A program made the translations under genes and the position numbers. Below, one piece after another: positions 23,702 to 36,100 of a stretch of DNA of 64,000 bases. The stretch is from Nymphaea colorata (Eukaryota; Streptophyta; Magnoliopsida; Nymphaeales; Nymphaeaceae), in assembly GCF_008831285.2 (NCBI RefSeq), contig NC_045140.1:20210370-20274369 (forward strand). Reading direction: 5' to 3'. Numbering within the stretch: position 1 is the first letter of the stretch; each line of letters starts with the position of its first letter. The notes under the pieces are model-generated. The model ran no database searches and was not told the DNA's origin. It saw only the letters and a program-made list of their open reading frames with translations.

Positions 23702-25162
23702 ATGATGTGGTACAAAGTAGCCAAGGCCTCCGAGTTCCTGGCCATCACCGGCTACGGCATCAAGGACATCAAGTTGGCCAAGAAAGCATGGATCTTGCCC
23801 GGCCAATGCTGCACCACCTTCGACATCTCTCCCGTGAACTACACCTTCGAGGTCCAGGCCATGAGCGCCGAGAAGCTCCCTTTCCTCCTGCCGGCGGTGT
23901 TCACCATCGGCCCTCGCGTCGACAACGAAGATTGCCTCCTCAAGTACGCCCGGCTTATCACCCCTCACGACAAGCTCTCCAGCCACGTCAAGGAGCTGGT
24001 TCAGGGAATCATCGAGGGAGAGACGAGGGTGCTGGCCGCCTCCATGACCATGGAGGAGATCTTCAGAGGCACCAAGGAGTTCAAGTCCGAAGTCTTCGGC
24101 AAGGTGCAGTTGGAGCTCAACCAATTCGGCCTCCTCATCTACAACGCCAACGTGAAGCAGCTCGTCGATGTCCAGGGCCATGAATACTTCTCGTATTTGG
24201 GTCAGAAGACTCAGATGGAGGCTGCCAACCAAGCCAAGGTGGAGGTCGCGGAGGCGAGGATGAAGGGGGAGGTGGGGTCGAAGCTCAGGGAAGGGCAGAC
24301 GCTCCAGAACGCCGCGAAGGTCGACGCGGACACCAAAATCTACTCGACGCAGAGGGAGGGGGAGAGCAGAAAGGCGGAGATCAGGATGCAGACGGAGGTG
24401 AAGGTGTTCGAGAACGAGAGGGAAGCAGAGGTGGCCGAGGCCAACTCAGAGCTCACCACCAAGAAGGCGGAGTGGAGCCGTCAGGCCATGATTGCGGACG
24501 TTGAGGCCGCCAAGGCCGTGGCTATAAGAGACGCAGAACTTCAGCAGGCAGTGGAGATGAAGAAGGCGGCGGCAGAGACGGAGCGGCTCCGTGCACAGAT
24601 GCTCAGCAAGGCCAACGTCGAGCTGGAGACGAAGATGAAGGACGCAGATTCGGTGTATTACCAGAAGAAGAAAGCAGCCGAGGCATCTCTGTTCGAGAAG
24701 GAGAAGGAAGCTGAGGGAAGGAAAGTGGCGGCAGAAGCGGCATTCTTTGCGAAGCAGCAGGAGGCAGAGGCAGAGCTTTATGCGCAACGGAAGGCGGCCG
24801 AAGCAAGGGTTGCAGCCGCCGAGGCCGAGGCCTATTACGTAGGCAAGATGTTGGCTGCCTTAGGAGGCGACTATATGGCTTTGAGAGACTATATCATGAT
24901 CAAGGAAGGGGTGTATCAGGAGATCGCTAAGACCAATGCTCAGGCAGTGAATGGACTAAATCCTAAGATCAGCGTTTGGAACAATGGCAGCGAGGGAGTG
25001 GGGAGTGGTGATGGCGGTGCAGCACCAACCGCCATGAAACAGATTGCCGGTGTCTACAAGATGCTGCCTCCTCTATTTGAGACAGTGCATGAGCAGACAG
25101 GGATGCTGCCACCCACTTGGATGGGCAGCCTGAAGGCCTCTGCTGTGACTGCGGAGGAATGA
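23702..25162 (+). CDS. Flotillin-like protein, full length, intronless
   Basis: Encodes 486 residues, close to the 470-490 usual for plant flotillins (FLOT1/2/3 in Arabidopsis). These scaffold proteins sit on the inner face of plasma-membrane microdomains and act in clathrin-independent endocytosis and symbiotic infection. Residues 1-180 form the SPFH/PHB domain, with the family strings [69 protein letters not shown] and [20 protein letters not shown]. Residues about 180-410 are a charged, Ala/Glu/Lys-rich coiled coil. A shorter C-terminal part follows. Two adjacent ATGs (23,702 and 23,705) could serve as start; the truncated downstream copy keeps only the second. The coding part is GC-rich against AT-rich flanks. 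Which Arabidopsis paralogue it matches cannot be told by eye. Confidence 0.96.
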   Translation: MMWYKVAKASEFLAITGYGIKDIKLAKKAWILPGQCCTTFDISPVNYTFEVQAMSAEKLPFLLPAVFTIGPRVDNEDCLLKYARLITPHDKLSSHVKELVQGIIEGETRVLAASMTMEEIFRGTKEFKSEVFGKVQLELNQFGLLIYNANVKQLVDVQGHEYFSYLGQKTQMEAANQAKVEVAEARMKGEVGSKLREGQTLQNAAKVDADTKIYSTQREGESRKAEIRMQTEVKVFENEREAEVAEANSELTTKKAEWSRQAMIADVEAAKAVAIRDAELQQAVEMKKAAAETERLRAQMLSKANVELETKMKDADSVYYQKKKAAEASLFEKEKEAEGRKVAAEAAFFAKQQEAEAELYAQRKAAEARVAAAEAEAYYVGKMLAALGGDYMALRDYIMIKEGVYQEIAKTNAQAVNGLNPKISVWNNGSEGVGSGDGGAAPTAMKQIAGVYKMLPPLFETVHEQTGMLPPTWMGSLKASAVTAEE

Positions 25163-25914
25163 GAGATGATCACTTCTTTTACATCTCCGCCTAAATGGTT
25201 TGATCATGTAAAGTTTCACAGTTGGACATTTCGTCAAGGTGCATATTGGTTACAGCAGTAATGCAGATGGTAATTGAGTGAGTTGTGGTCTTTATAATTT
25301 GTTGGTCTTTCTAATTGGGTGTACTTTGATAATGAAATCACTGTTGGTCCAGTATTCATATTAGTGGTGTTGCAATGGAGTTTAATTTTTTCAAGGAAAA
25401 TTATTTACGAATCTGGAGAGGCGGGTTTTAAACGCTGCAATTCTAAATAGGCTTTATCTTGAAGATGCTTTGCCTTCTGTGAACAGCTTCACATGATATC
25501 GATTAGGAAAAAGGTGTCTGTTATAGGGAGTTCTTTTGAAGATGATGATCAACTAGAAAACAACTTACAGTAACTTTTGTTTATTCATTGACAGACAAAT
25601 TCCTGAACCAAAGTTATGTGCGGAAATCAAATAGTAGGGTGAGGGATGGGAACTTGGGCTCATCATGCTATACTAGTCGGTCCTCCAAGCCATTCTGAAA
25701 AAACATTAAAACAGAGAGACTCCCATGTTGAATTCTTGATCTTCTCAACGTAAGCCTCCCAAGTCATTTAACCAATGTAACCAGGCGGACGAAGCTCTTA
25801 CTGGCGCCTTAGGAAAGACAAATACTCCAAGAAAATATATTCTAGATCGAACAAACACTCATAAGATTGCTACACAAACACAACCATTATAAGAACAAAG
25901 GAAGAATCCTTTAT
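25163..25914. other. 3' flank of flotillin copy 1
   Basis: Contains the likely 3' UTR; no AATAAA, but an AATGAA variant at about 25,331. The stretch near 25,500-25,560 (cgattaggaaaaaggtg and following) resembles 28,650-28,720 downstream of copy 2. The duplicated block therefore includes 3' flanking DNA. Confidence 0.55.
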
Positions 25915-27040
25915 GCGTAAAATCTAATTTTGAAAAAGTGCTTAAAAGTTTGATTTGTGAAATGTAATTGCATAAGAATTGACTCTGGCAGTTCCTTACA
26001 CCAGCCGCTGCCATATTTTCTCTGAAGCAGGTTATAGTCCTTAATAAGGGATCATATAATATGAGCCGAAAATGACAAAAATGTTTCTCCTGATTAAATA
26101 GAACACCCTCTCCCTCCATATAAGGAAAAAAAGAATGAAATTGTAATTTTTTTTCCAATATAAATAACCAAATTGTGCTTCTTATAAAACATCATGACAT
26201 GTAATTTCATGTTCGCAGCATAACAGTAGAAAGCATCCTTATGTGTTTTCTACTTGTGATTGTCGGCCAATTGGCCCTATATATGAATTTGGGGGAAATT
26301 TGCATTTTTGTATAGGAAATATGTTTTGCCCTCAAGAGGCAAATTTCTCCACCGCGTATGACCATGTAAGATAGGGTCTGACTAATTTATTTATCTTTCA
26401 AATTTTCAAAGGAATTTGTCGTGCTTGCATGTAAGTGCGATGTCCCACACGTTTTTTCGGACGAGATCCTTCCCTCAGAAGAAAAGATTTTTCTAGGAAC
26501 CGGAAACAACAAATTTTCGTATTAAAATATCTTGTTCCTAGCATAAGGTGTGGATAAGTGAAGACAAGCGAACAAAATTTTGTAAATCAGTGGCTTTTTC
26601 ATAATATATGGTCCGGTTTTTCAAGTTTCATTCTCTTTTCAAGTTTTTCAAATATACGAGTATTATGTAATAAAAGTCTATTTACACAAACAAAATTATG
26701 TTTTTATTCCTTTTAAGTTTTTGGACATGAAAATTAAATCAGATCTTAAAAAAGCTGATTCCAGTATCCTTTTTAAACTCTTGGAACATAAAGACGCGCC
26801 TCTTTCTGCAAAAGCGCTTGTTATCGATCGAGTTACGATTATAATAAATAAAATATGCCTTGTAATCCATCAGCATCGAAAGAAAATCATTCAAATAGAT
26901 GATAGTTGCTCCATTATTAAACAAAGAAGCAAACTTCGGGGAATTAAACAAGAGAATTGAAAAACAAAAACAGATTTCTTGCTCGTGCCAACTAAATGAA
27001 GGTGCAGGGCAGTATGCTTGGAGTCACAATCGTCTTTTTA
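25915..27040 (+). repeat. Upstream flank of flotillin copy 2 (duplicate of about 21,720-22,380 and 23,430)
   Basis: Diverged but collinear copy of the sequence upstream of flotillin copy 1, up to about 26,790. Short insertions and deletions are spread through it. No gene is seen. Confidence 0.7.
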
Positions 27041-27271
27041 TCCGACTTTCCTGCGGCGCCGCATATGGAAAAATCCACCAGCCTTCCCGGCAATCCCCAG
27101 TGATTGACTTGACCTCGAGTCCTCAACCAAGAGCTACATAAACCCTTGCAAATCTCAGCATTAATTAATTCATCCTCATCGATCACTTGCTCAAGTTATT
27201 CTCACCTTTTTCTCCATCCTTTCTCATCGATCCTTCCACACAACGACAGAGGCAGAGGCAGCCGGAAAATA

Positions 27272-28084
27272 ATGTGGTACAAAGTAGCCAAGCCCGCCGA
27301 GTACCTGGCCATCACCGGCTATGGCATCAAGGACATCAAGCTGGCCAAGAAAGCATGGATCCTTCCCGGCCAGTCCTGCATCACCTTCGACGTCTCTCCC
27401 GTGAATTACACCCTCGAGGTCCAGGCCATGAGCGCCGAGAATCTCCCTTTCCTCCTCCCTGCGGTGTTCACCATCGGCCCTCGCGTCGACAACCCTGAAA
27501 GCCTCCTAAAGTACGCCCGACTTATCCCCTCGCACGCCAAGCCTTCCAGCCACGTCAAGGAGCTGGTTGAGGGAATCATCGAGGGAGAGACGAGGGTGGT
27601 GGCCGCCTCCATGACCAACAAGGAGCTCTTCAAAGGCACCAAGGGGTTGAAGTCCGAACTCCTCACCAAGGTGCAGTTGGAGCTCAACCAATTCGGCCTC
27701 CTCCTTTACCACGCCAACGTGAAGCAGTTCCTCGATGTCCCCGGCCACGAATACTTCTCGTACTCGGGCCAGAAGACTCAGATGGTGGCTGCCAACCAAG
27801 CCAAGGTACACGACGCAGAGGCAAGGATGAAGGAGGTTGGATCGAAGACTCGGGAAGGGCAGACGTTCCAGAACGCCAAGAAGGTCGACGCGGACACCAA
27901 GATCTGCTCGACGCAGAGGCAGGAGGAGAGCAGAACACTGACAGAAGTGAACTTGATCCAGAAAGAGTGGGTACCGGAGGTGGTGAAGGAGCTGATCACC
28001 ATTATTGAATGTAGCTATAGCGACAGTTGTGGACAGACGGAAACTTGTAATTCAAGTGTAGATAACGGGGTGGTTAGTTGGTAA
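27272..28084 (+). pseudogene. Truncated flotillin-like gene, tandem copy 2
   Basis: Encodes 270 residues from the ATG that aligns with the second ATG of copy 1. Residues 1-221 align with copy 1 almost throughout, with one codon lost (MKGEVG becomes MKEVG) and many substitutions. The SPFH half is intact. At about 27,935 homology stops. The last 49 residues (from [13 protein letters not shown] to NGVVSW) are unrelated to flotillin, and the coiled-coil half needed for oligomerisation is absent. The frame has no internal stop, so an SPFH-only protein could still be made. The promoter region is duplicated too, but its TATA box is altered. I infer a decaying copy; transcript data could show otherwise. 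An in-frame ATG lies further upstream (27,146), but homology favours 27,272. Confidence 0.8.
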
Positions 28085-29858
28085 CTCCCTCGCTGTGCCG
28101 TAGGGAAGATACATATTTTATTTTGCCTTGTGTAATTTTTATATTCAATCTCTCATTAACAAGAGATCAAGGTCTCATGGATGAAACCAGGTTAATTTTC
28201 TTCGTGCCATTTCTTCTTTTGTTTTATTTTCTTTTGCTCACCATTTCAATCACATCCACCCACACAGGTTAAAGTGTATCAGTTTCAAGCATCGGCCACT
28301 ATTTCCAAATTTACCTCAAGTTGGAAAGGATATGATTAGATCGACAAGACTAATTGTGCCAAGGTTCAAATTGATTAAGATAGAAGTTCAAAGTAAGCAA
28401 TATAGTTTTGCAGTTACAATATGATTACATTTATGGGGATGGTTACATGCCCCATAAGATTTCTCTTATAAAACAATATGGATCTCCAAAGATTTTGGAT
28501 TTCTTCGGATAAAATCTTGACCTGATGTATGGTAGTACAGACTATGTAATAACTCAAGCATGCGTGCAGAGTGAAGAGCTTAGACCACGTTACCTGTTCG
28601 TATTTGGCATTAGCTACCCCAAGTCACTGCAGCTGCAAGCAAGGCAAACAAGTATCCATTAGGAAAAATGTGCTTGTTACAGTGGATTTTTCGGAGATGA
28701 TCATGAACTTGAAAGCTTATTATTTTTGTTTACACCAAAGAAGAAAAAAGATTGGATTTCATGCTTGGTTCTCATCATTAATTCCGGTGAACATTATACG
28801 TCAAAATAGATCACGATCCAGATCCCACAGGAAGCCCTGATTTTATGCTGGATTCAGGCATGAAAATCTACTGTCCTTCTCACTCTAAGAAAGGAAACGA
28901 GCAAAAGGTACTCTCTCACCAACCATTTTGGAGTTACCGATGACTAAAAGCTTTAGAAGAGACTCCGATTTTCCGTGTATGTAAATAGAAAGAGATGCTT
29001 AATAAAAGAATTGGGATAATGATACTTTTGCATAATATAAACTACACAAATGTGTGGTGTGCATTAAAGTTTCATGTTTTTTATGTGAAAACAAAGAATA
29101 GAACGTTAACATTCAAGGCTTACATGTTCAAAAGGTTTGAGGTGGACCAGCTTCAAATCGGTTTTGTCATGTTTATTTGTGTCCTTCCAAATGAAGAGAA
29201 TAAGTTTTGGACTATGTATGTCATGGCGCTATGCTAATCTTCCATGTGTCGTTCCAATTTCATCGACATCTTAACCACAAAACTTAGTTTCATGACCAAA
29301 ACTTCAAGAATTCATCAGATAAGGTCATGTAACTCTGAGTTGCAAGCTGCTTTTAAATTTGTGTGTGAGTTAGACAGAGGGAGCTGACTTTAGTGTTGTA
29401 AAAGAGGCAGATATTTTTTTTCATAAGGCACTAAATACATAGTTAACACCCAGGTTCTCACAGAGGTCCATGGGGCAGTGACCCAAGTCCTCTAGGGCTA
29501 CCCCATATAATTGGATCAGGTTCAACAAAAACCAACTACCAAATTAAGCTTTCAGAATGGACTCCATAAGGCACATGCCCCAAAGAGAAAATCTCACTTA
29601 TCTCTATCCCCGAAGGTGTGAGATGGCTTCCTTCTTAACTTTTATAACTAGGTGAACTGAGCTCTTGTTGGCCTTAAGAGCCATTTAGCATTTAAGAACA
29701 AAATGAGAGTGTTTTATAGATCTACTCTATAATTGAGGAAGATTCATCCAGCACATAAAACTATATTTCTTTTATAAAAGAACATATAGTCTAAATCAAC
29801 ACAAAATTTCTATATAAACACAAACAAGGACAAAAAGAAAGGAATCCATTGTACGTAC
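28085..29858. other. Intergenic between flotillin copy 2 and the chitinase
   Basis: Includes about 28,600-28,740, which resembles the 3' flank of flotillin copy 1. The remainder (28.8-29.8 kb) must hold the unfound last exon and 3' UTR of the minus-strand chitinase, unless they lie beyond. I see no clear coding sequence. Confidence 0.4.
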
Positions 29859-30966
29859 CTTGTCTTGACAGCGTCCAATTCTGGTCGTCGTAGCTAGCGG
29901 CCCAGAAGAAGTACCCTCCCAAGCGGTGGGCCAGGGCAAACTTGATCTTCTCAGCGATGGATGCCACGTCATCGTATCCAATCCACGCTGTCCCCACGTA
30001 GGAGTACGTGGACGCGGTGGGCCCATCATACACCACCGTCGCCTTCTTCTCCCTGTTGAATTCCACAACCTTCGAGTAGGTCAGCACCCCGTTCCCGGGT
30101 CCCACGCCCACCGCCGCCGCGCCCACCCCAGTCGACCCAGCATCCCTCAGCGTCCACGTTCGGCCGTACATCGGCAGTCCCATGACGATCATCCCCGGCG
30201 GCATTCCCGACCTCAACCACGACTCGATCCCGTAGCTGGTGCTGATGTTGCTCCTCGGATCGTAGAGCGCCGCCGGCGCTCCGGTCGCCGACGTATCCCA
30301 CGAGCCGTGGTAGTCGTAGCACATCGGGCTCACCCAGTCGAGGTTTTCCCCCATCGCGCCCACCGGGTACTCCCTGGGGGCATTACTGAGCCAAAATCGA
30401 GGCGAGAAGTATACGGCTGCGGTGAGAAGAAGGCGCGGCCGGCCGGAGGCGGTCGCCTCCTCTTCGACCGCCGACCGCCACTCGCGAAGAAGCTCCGCGA
30501 GGCTCTGCATCTCTTGGGGAGTCCTCGGGAATTCCCAATCGAGATCGAGGCCATCGAAGCTGTATTTCCTAGCGGTGGAGATCGTGGAGCCGATGAATGC
30601 CTTGCGGGATGAGGAGTTGCTGGCCATGAGGGCGTAGGCGGCCGGACTTGCCCCCCCGCCGCCGATAGAGAGGAGGGTCTTGGGAGGTGGGTTGCTGCCC
30701 CGAAGAGCTGTTGTGAATTGGGAGAGCAGGGCGGCCTGAGACGGCGAGACGATCAGCTGGAAGGTTGAGGGATCCATGTCAAGGAAGGCGTAGTAAAGGT
30801 GCGTGAAGAAAGTGGTGTTGAGGGATGATGGGGGGGCGTAGGAATTGGTCCAGGAAGGCCAGTATGCAGCTCTGATGCCGGCGGCCATGGCTGGAGAGAG
30901 AGGGATGAGATTGAGGAAGACGACCACAGCAACCACCTGCACCATTTCTCTGCGGCAAACCAACAT
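29859..30966 (-). CDS. Class V chitinase (GH18), secreted; 3' exon not located
   Basis: Hydrolyses chitin oligomers; the class acts in defence, and some members cleave Nod factors. Residues 1-29 are a signal peptide (hydrophobic run VVAVVVFLNL, probable cut near AMAAG). An internal Met at residue 8 (30,945) is an equally good start. The mature part begins IRAAYWPSW. The GH18 active-site motif DGLDLDWEF is at residues 138-146, with the catalytic Glu at 145. MCYDYHGSWD (215-224), MGLPMYGRTW, GYDDVASIAEKI and LGGYFFWAASYDDQNW follow in family order. After DQNWTLSRQ a strong donor (AAG/GTACGT) sits at 29,859/29,858. The open frame runs on to 29,791, but those residues look like intron readthrough. 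The true last exon should be short and lie at lower coordinates; I could not identify it. Confidence 0.9.
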
Positions 30967-32900
30967 TTTCTCTCCGCGTAGAGAGAAAAAGGGAGAATGA
31001 GAGAGGGCACCTCCCCCTCCCCTCGGCCTCAGGTAACGTATCGAATGATCGAAGGTTGCTCTTCCTTTATCATCTGCAATGGGTAAAGCGTGGTCTCAGT
31101 TGGATTGGTCGTCGCTGTTTTCGGGAATATAATGAGCTAGAAAAGATGAACAGTGAATTCGGGAGCCAGCGTTACTTATTGGTGAGCTATTTTCAGATTC
31201 ATAGAGTCAAAATGAGTGAATCAAATTTTATAAAATTAAAAGTTTTAGCTTTCTCAGTTTATAAAATCCGTTCCACATATCATATTTTCAATTTTTATTC
31301 TTTAATTTACAAGCATTGTACTTCATATGTATCTTGAAATTTATGAACGATCAAATGCCAATTGCTCTCCTGAAAACGTAGATTAATGAAGCTATATATA
31401 TAATTGATTTTTTAATGAATAACAGGATTTAATATGCTTCAAATAACTTACCCATGTGCTACAGTTAGGTTAATTAATAATTACGTCCTTAAAGACAATG
31501 TAATTTTTACATTTTATTCATTTATTTATTTCTAATATAGATCTATGCATTAAATGCATGGCCCTTAAAAAACCTCAAGGCAAAGGTTCCGATTACGTCA
31601 TAATAGTTAGCCTTAAAATGTAAACCCACTTACAAAGTCCACTTCACTTCCGAAAGTTTTTTTTATTTTTCCAAAATGAATGATAATTTTTTTTCCAAAT
31701 TCATTGATATGATGTACATGTACTCTTAACAAAAAAAAAAAAAGGTTTTAATTCATGTATTTCTAGCGTGGTTGTGGGTATTTTAATGTCTTAGAAATCG
31801 ACCATTCATGTTTCTATACTTTTGAATGACATGATTTAGAAGTATCTTATTGTCTAATCAATGGACCATGAAAATTCATGTCTTTATGTTTAAGTAACGT
31901 CATTAACACACCAATTTTGTCTCATAAATTATATGGAATATACATACATATAAATATTTATAGTATATTTTTTCTAAAATAGATGAAAAATGCAAGTTTG
32001 TCGCGACTTCAGGACAGAGTTTTTCATCAACTAAAACTACACAACATGTAATACGAGTGTACATTTAGTAAATTTTGTGATATATCCAAATTAAAAAAAT
32101 AACAAACTTTTATTAACATGCAATTAGTTGACGATCCCAATCGACTAACTTGTGGCCTAAGTAAATGAACGATTCTATCTGACTCAAGGGACTTGCGATT
32201 CGGATTGGCAAGTTTGCCAACCATGTAACAAGAACATGCTAATTTTTAAATTTATTTTATTTAGCTTTCTTTTATATGATTTAGTAGATTAAATGAAACA
32301 ACTCAGAACGTTTTAACTTGAGCGTGTTTGTATCAATTTACCCAAGTTTGACACCGGTTCTGAATCTTGACGGTGAAGCTACCTTTCTAATATACCAAAA
32401 AAAGACCCGTCTTGAAATATGGTATAATCAGAGCCTCTCATTGGTAAAATCTTTGATCCATTTCCTTAAATAAAGGAACGCACAACAGCCCAACTACTGA
32501 CGTGATCTTTATGTTGATTTTAAGAATATGAAAAAACCAAGCGTCTAAATTGGCGCATTAGTTTATCGTTAGAATAGAAGGTTTAGAGAAAGCTTCCAAG
32601 ATCCCATTCAACAATTAAGAGAAAAAACAAAAAAAGAGACCCTACAAGTTGGATATAGGTGAGCGTATGTTCTACTTCAGTCCAATTCACCCCATATAAG
32701 TTGTCATTAGTTAATTAACTTAAGTAATATGATAATTGCAAAATTTCAATTGGCAGAAAATTATTGAAACGCTAGGTTTGTAAATATATATTCCAGAGTT
32801 GATCCAATGTTTATCATAAATATAAAAATTAATTCGAGCTCCCAAAAGAAAAAAATTATGTACTAAGATTAGCTACTTTGGAAGTGAAATGAAAAGTCTA
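30967..32900. other. Intergenic, AT-rich; no gene seen
   Basis: The first part is the 5' region of the chitinase, with no clear TATA box on the minus strand. The rest is AT-rich with poly-A runs (for example near 31,730). No open frame has family resemblance. Confidence 0.5.
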
Positions 32901-33146
32901 GTTAGCTGTGAGTGCATGAGAAAATCGATGATTTTGCAGGCCCTTCTGCTGTAATTTCTAGGCAACAGTTTGCCGGCGTCGGCTTCGGAATCAAGCAAAC
33001 GCATTTGCGGACATTAGAAAAGAGGGGTCGAAGTGAGCGGGGGAGGGAAGCGTTTCCATTCTTTCGTCCCCCTCGTCCTCCTCCCCACGAGTCGTACGTA
33101 GCAAGCTTTCCTGTCTCTCTAGATCTCGATTCATCTGCTGGGACGG

Positions 33147-33167
33147 GAAGAAGAAGAAGAAGAAGAG
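33147..33167 (+). repeat. GAA-rich tract in the GOS11 5' leader
   Basis: A (GAA)n run ends about 10 bases before the GOS11 start codon. Purine-rich leader repeats of this kind are common in plant 5' UTRs. Confidence 0.7.
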
Positions 33168-33177
33168 TCAGGAGTTC

Positions 33178-36100
33178 ATGGATTTGCCGAGCACATGGGA
33201 CGGCCTGCGCAAACAGGTCCTTCCTTCTCCTCTTCTTGTTGCCATTTTCGTATTCTGTCCTTTTGTTGGGTCTTTTTATGGATCTTCTGTGGAATTCTGA
33301 GGAACTCTTGTGGGAGATATATATCGTTTCATGGAAATGTCCTGTGGAGTTCCGAGGAACTCCACACGGAGGGCAGGTTGTTTCATGGAACCGGGATCCC
33401 TTTCGCTTCTTTGAGTCATACTATTTGTGGATCTTAATGTGGAAGATGTGCAGTAAATTGTGTCGGTTTTTCTTTCTTCGGTGAATTGGGTTTAGCAGCG
33501 CGTGAAATTATATCTGATTCCGACTCGAACAGATATTCTTGAAATTTGCGTGCCACTCTTGATGCGGACATGATAGAAACAATGGGTCGTTCTGGTTTAG
33601 AAACTGGGAAGCATGTCGCAGAATTCCGTGTGAATCTGCGGTTATATGGTGGAAGTTACATTTTGAATCATTGAACAATGATCATAATTTGATTCAAAAT
33701 CTGGTTGCTTGGGGGAGTGAAATCTCGATTCTAACAAAGAAGATCTTGATTGAGAAATATTTGGAGGTGAGAATCTTGTGGGAAAGCAATGGTGACAATT
33801 CTGTAAAAAATTAAACAATGTGCGTAAAGGGATAAGCTCAACAAATATGTGCTTGCGATGAACAAAAAGAGTGTGAGAAAGACACCCCACTTGGTCGTAT
33901 GTAAAGCAACGGGAGCTAAAAAGAGAATTGCCTTTATGGCTTTGGATATATTCTTTCCCAAAATGGAGGATCAAAGGGTAATAGAGTTTTATATCTGACA
34001 TGGTTGATCGACCCGTTGTAGTTGCTTGCTCCAAAAAATTATTGTAAGCACGCTGCGTAATTCATAGTTTGATGCTGAAATGCATGCTTCCAGCTGCATT
34101 GTTGCGCGTTTAACATGGTTAAATAAACTTGCGATGTGGCACTACCAAGAGTTTCTTCTGCATCGGGATTTGAGGTCTGGAGATGCAATATGGCATTACA
34201 AGGGATTCTTCTGCATCGGAATTCTATGGTCGTCAGGTCCTATTCGACTTGATATATACGGTTGCATGAGTATCATAACCGATTTTCTAATTTTCTATTT
34301 TTGTTCGGAGATCCCATTCTATTTTTTTGTTCATATACACTAAACAGGAATCCTGTTTATCAATTTTAGGAGCAACTAAAATAAATAAAGTTTATTTACC
34401 CAAATCACTCAGAGTAAGCCGGAACCTCAATGTCTGTGAACCTGGAAGCAGAATGTATCACGAATCCAAATTTCCAGTCAAATTGAGTCGGGAGTCCATG
34501 AGATTTTACTTTAATTATATCTAGGTAATATGTGTAATTTTTTCTTTTGAGAATGATTTTTGTTTATACATTATGTAAGTTTGTTAGTGTTTTAATTTTT
34601 AAGTAGGCCATGACATCAGCTTCTAAATAATTCTCCATGTCGCTTCCTAGTTCCTATTCATTTCCTGCTTCCTCAATCATCCGAAACTTTGAAATGAATG
34701 CTTTGTAGATTTTGTTCCCTTACTGCTTTCTGGTTCTGGTTCTCAGTCCGGCAACCATGAAACAAAGTCTTGTTTGGATGTCTAATATTCAGACCTGTGG
34801 TCACGGCGGTGGAGGTGTACTGGACAGTGGAAACAGGGAAAGTGAGAGGAAAGATGTGGATGAGGTAATGCAAAACTAGGCACATCTTTGCGGTAGGAAG
34901 TGTGAAGACTCGGGTGGTTGTGGTAGGCAGAGCAAGCGGGAAAAGCGTGAGGAACAGATGGCGATGGGTTATTGGTGGGGAGATGCACCAGCTGGATAAA
35001 CCAATAGAACATAAAGAGACATGCAACTCTCTTACAACTTCAAATGGAGGAGATTACTTTTGTCTCTAATAAAATTCATAAAGAGAAAACTATGCAACCA
35101 TAGCTAAAACTATCTGAAATAAGAGGGAATAAAAATGCTGCACTGATGAATAATAGAAGCAACTTTTCGTGTTTTGAGAAGTAACAATGGCCAGAGCTTC
35201 ATTCTGATGCCTTCATCAGCCAAACTCTGATCTTGACACATTAGTTCCTATTCACATTTTGAAAGAGATTATTGATGTGAGATGTTATGCACAGCTGTGC
35301 TGATAATAGTATCCGACATTCCGACCTATGTCACATGGACTCTCCTGGAAGGTCTTTGCATCCCTTGGGCGTGGGAAAATTATATTTGGTAGTTTTTGGT
35401 CTATTCTGTATTTTTTGTTTATTAATTTATATTTTATGAATATAGACAATGAGTATATGTGTTTGCTACACACACATGGTTGTGTCCCTGTACCCAAGTC
35501 TTGTCAAAGTGCCCCACCACCTCTCTATGTCCACACGCATGTGATGTGGCATCCAACACATATTGGCAAATTCTGGACCTTATGCAACAATTCTGTGTTG
35601 TCTGTTGATCTAGATGGGCTACCTGCAAAGTGTATCCTTTTCCCAACTGAAGTGGCAGTTGTAATTTGTACATCATTTGGCAAACTGTTCATTGTAGAGA
35701 GAGTTTCTTTAACCCATTACAGTATTGGAGACAGTGAAACTCATTGTCAAAAATGTAATAAAAAAGGAATTTTTTTTTACTTTTTAATTTTACACAGGCC
35801 AAAAAACTTGAGGCACAATTGGATGAGCAAATGAACTCGTATAGAAGAGTGGTTGCTACCAAAGCAGATGGTGCTGACAATGAAATCGAGTCTGAAATAA
35901 ACAGGCTACTTAAACAGCTGCAGGGTGTAAATTCTCAGATGCAAGTGTGGGTATCGTCTGGAAGATCAGAAGTCCTTTCTCATACACTGACTAGGCATCA
36001 AGAGATTCTTCACGATCTTATTCAGGTGATCCTCAATTTTTTGACATTTGCTGGAGTTAACATATGTAAGTCGATCTGTTTACTACAACTTATTCAGAAA

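Larger units (their letters stand above)
33217..35797 (+). other. GOS11 intron 1 (about 2.6 kb)
   Basis: First intron, between a 13-codon first exon and exon 2. It contains a short hairpin (33,343-33,366) and an imperfect direct repeat (about 34,133-34,223). Long first introns often carry expression-enhancing sequence; nothing here proves that. Open frames inside it have no recognisable domains. Confidence 0.8.

Noticed and set aside
23645..24787. Long minus-strand open frames opposite flotillin
   Set aside because: These are shadows of the GC-rich coding strand of flotillin, and their residue make-up is low complexity.
29926..30612. 228-codon plus-strand frame opposite the chitinase
   Set aside because: Antisense shadow of the GC-rich chitinase gene; it is Arg/Pro/His-rich with no domain.
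32912..33484. 190-codon open frame overlapping the GOS11 leader
   Set aside because: It has no ATG start, is rich in Arg/Pro from the leader repeats, and runs through the GOS11 first exon and donor in another frame.
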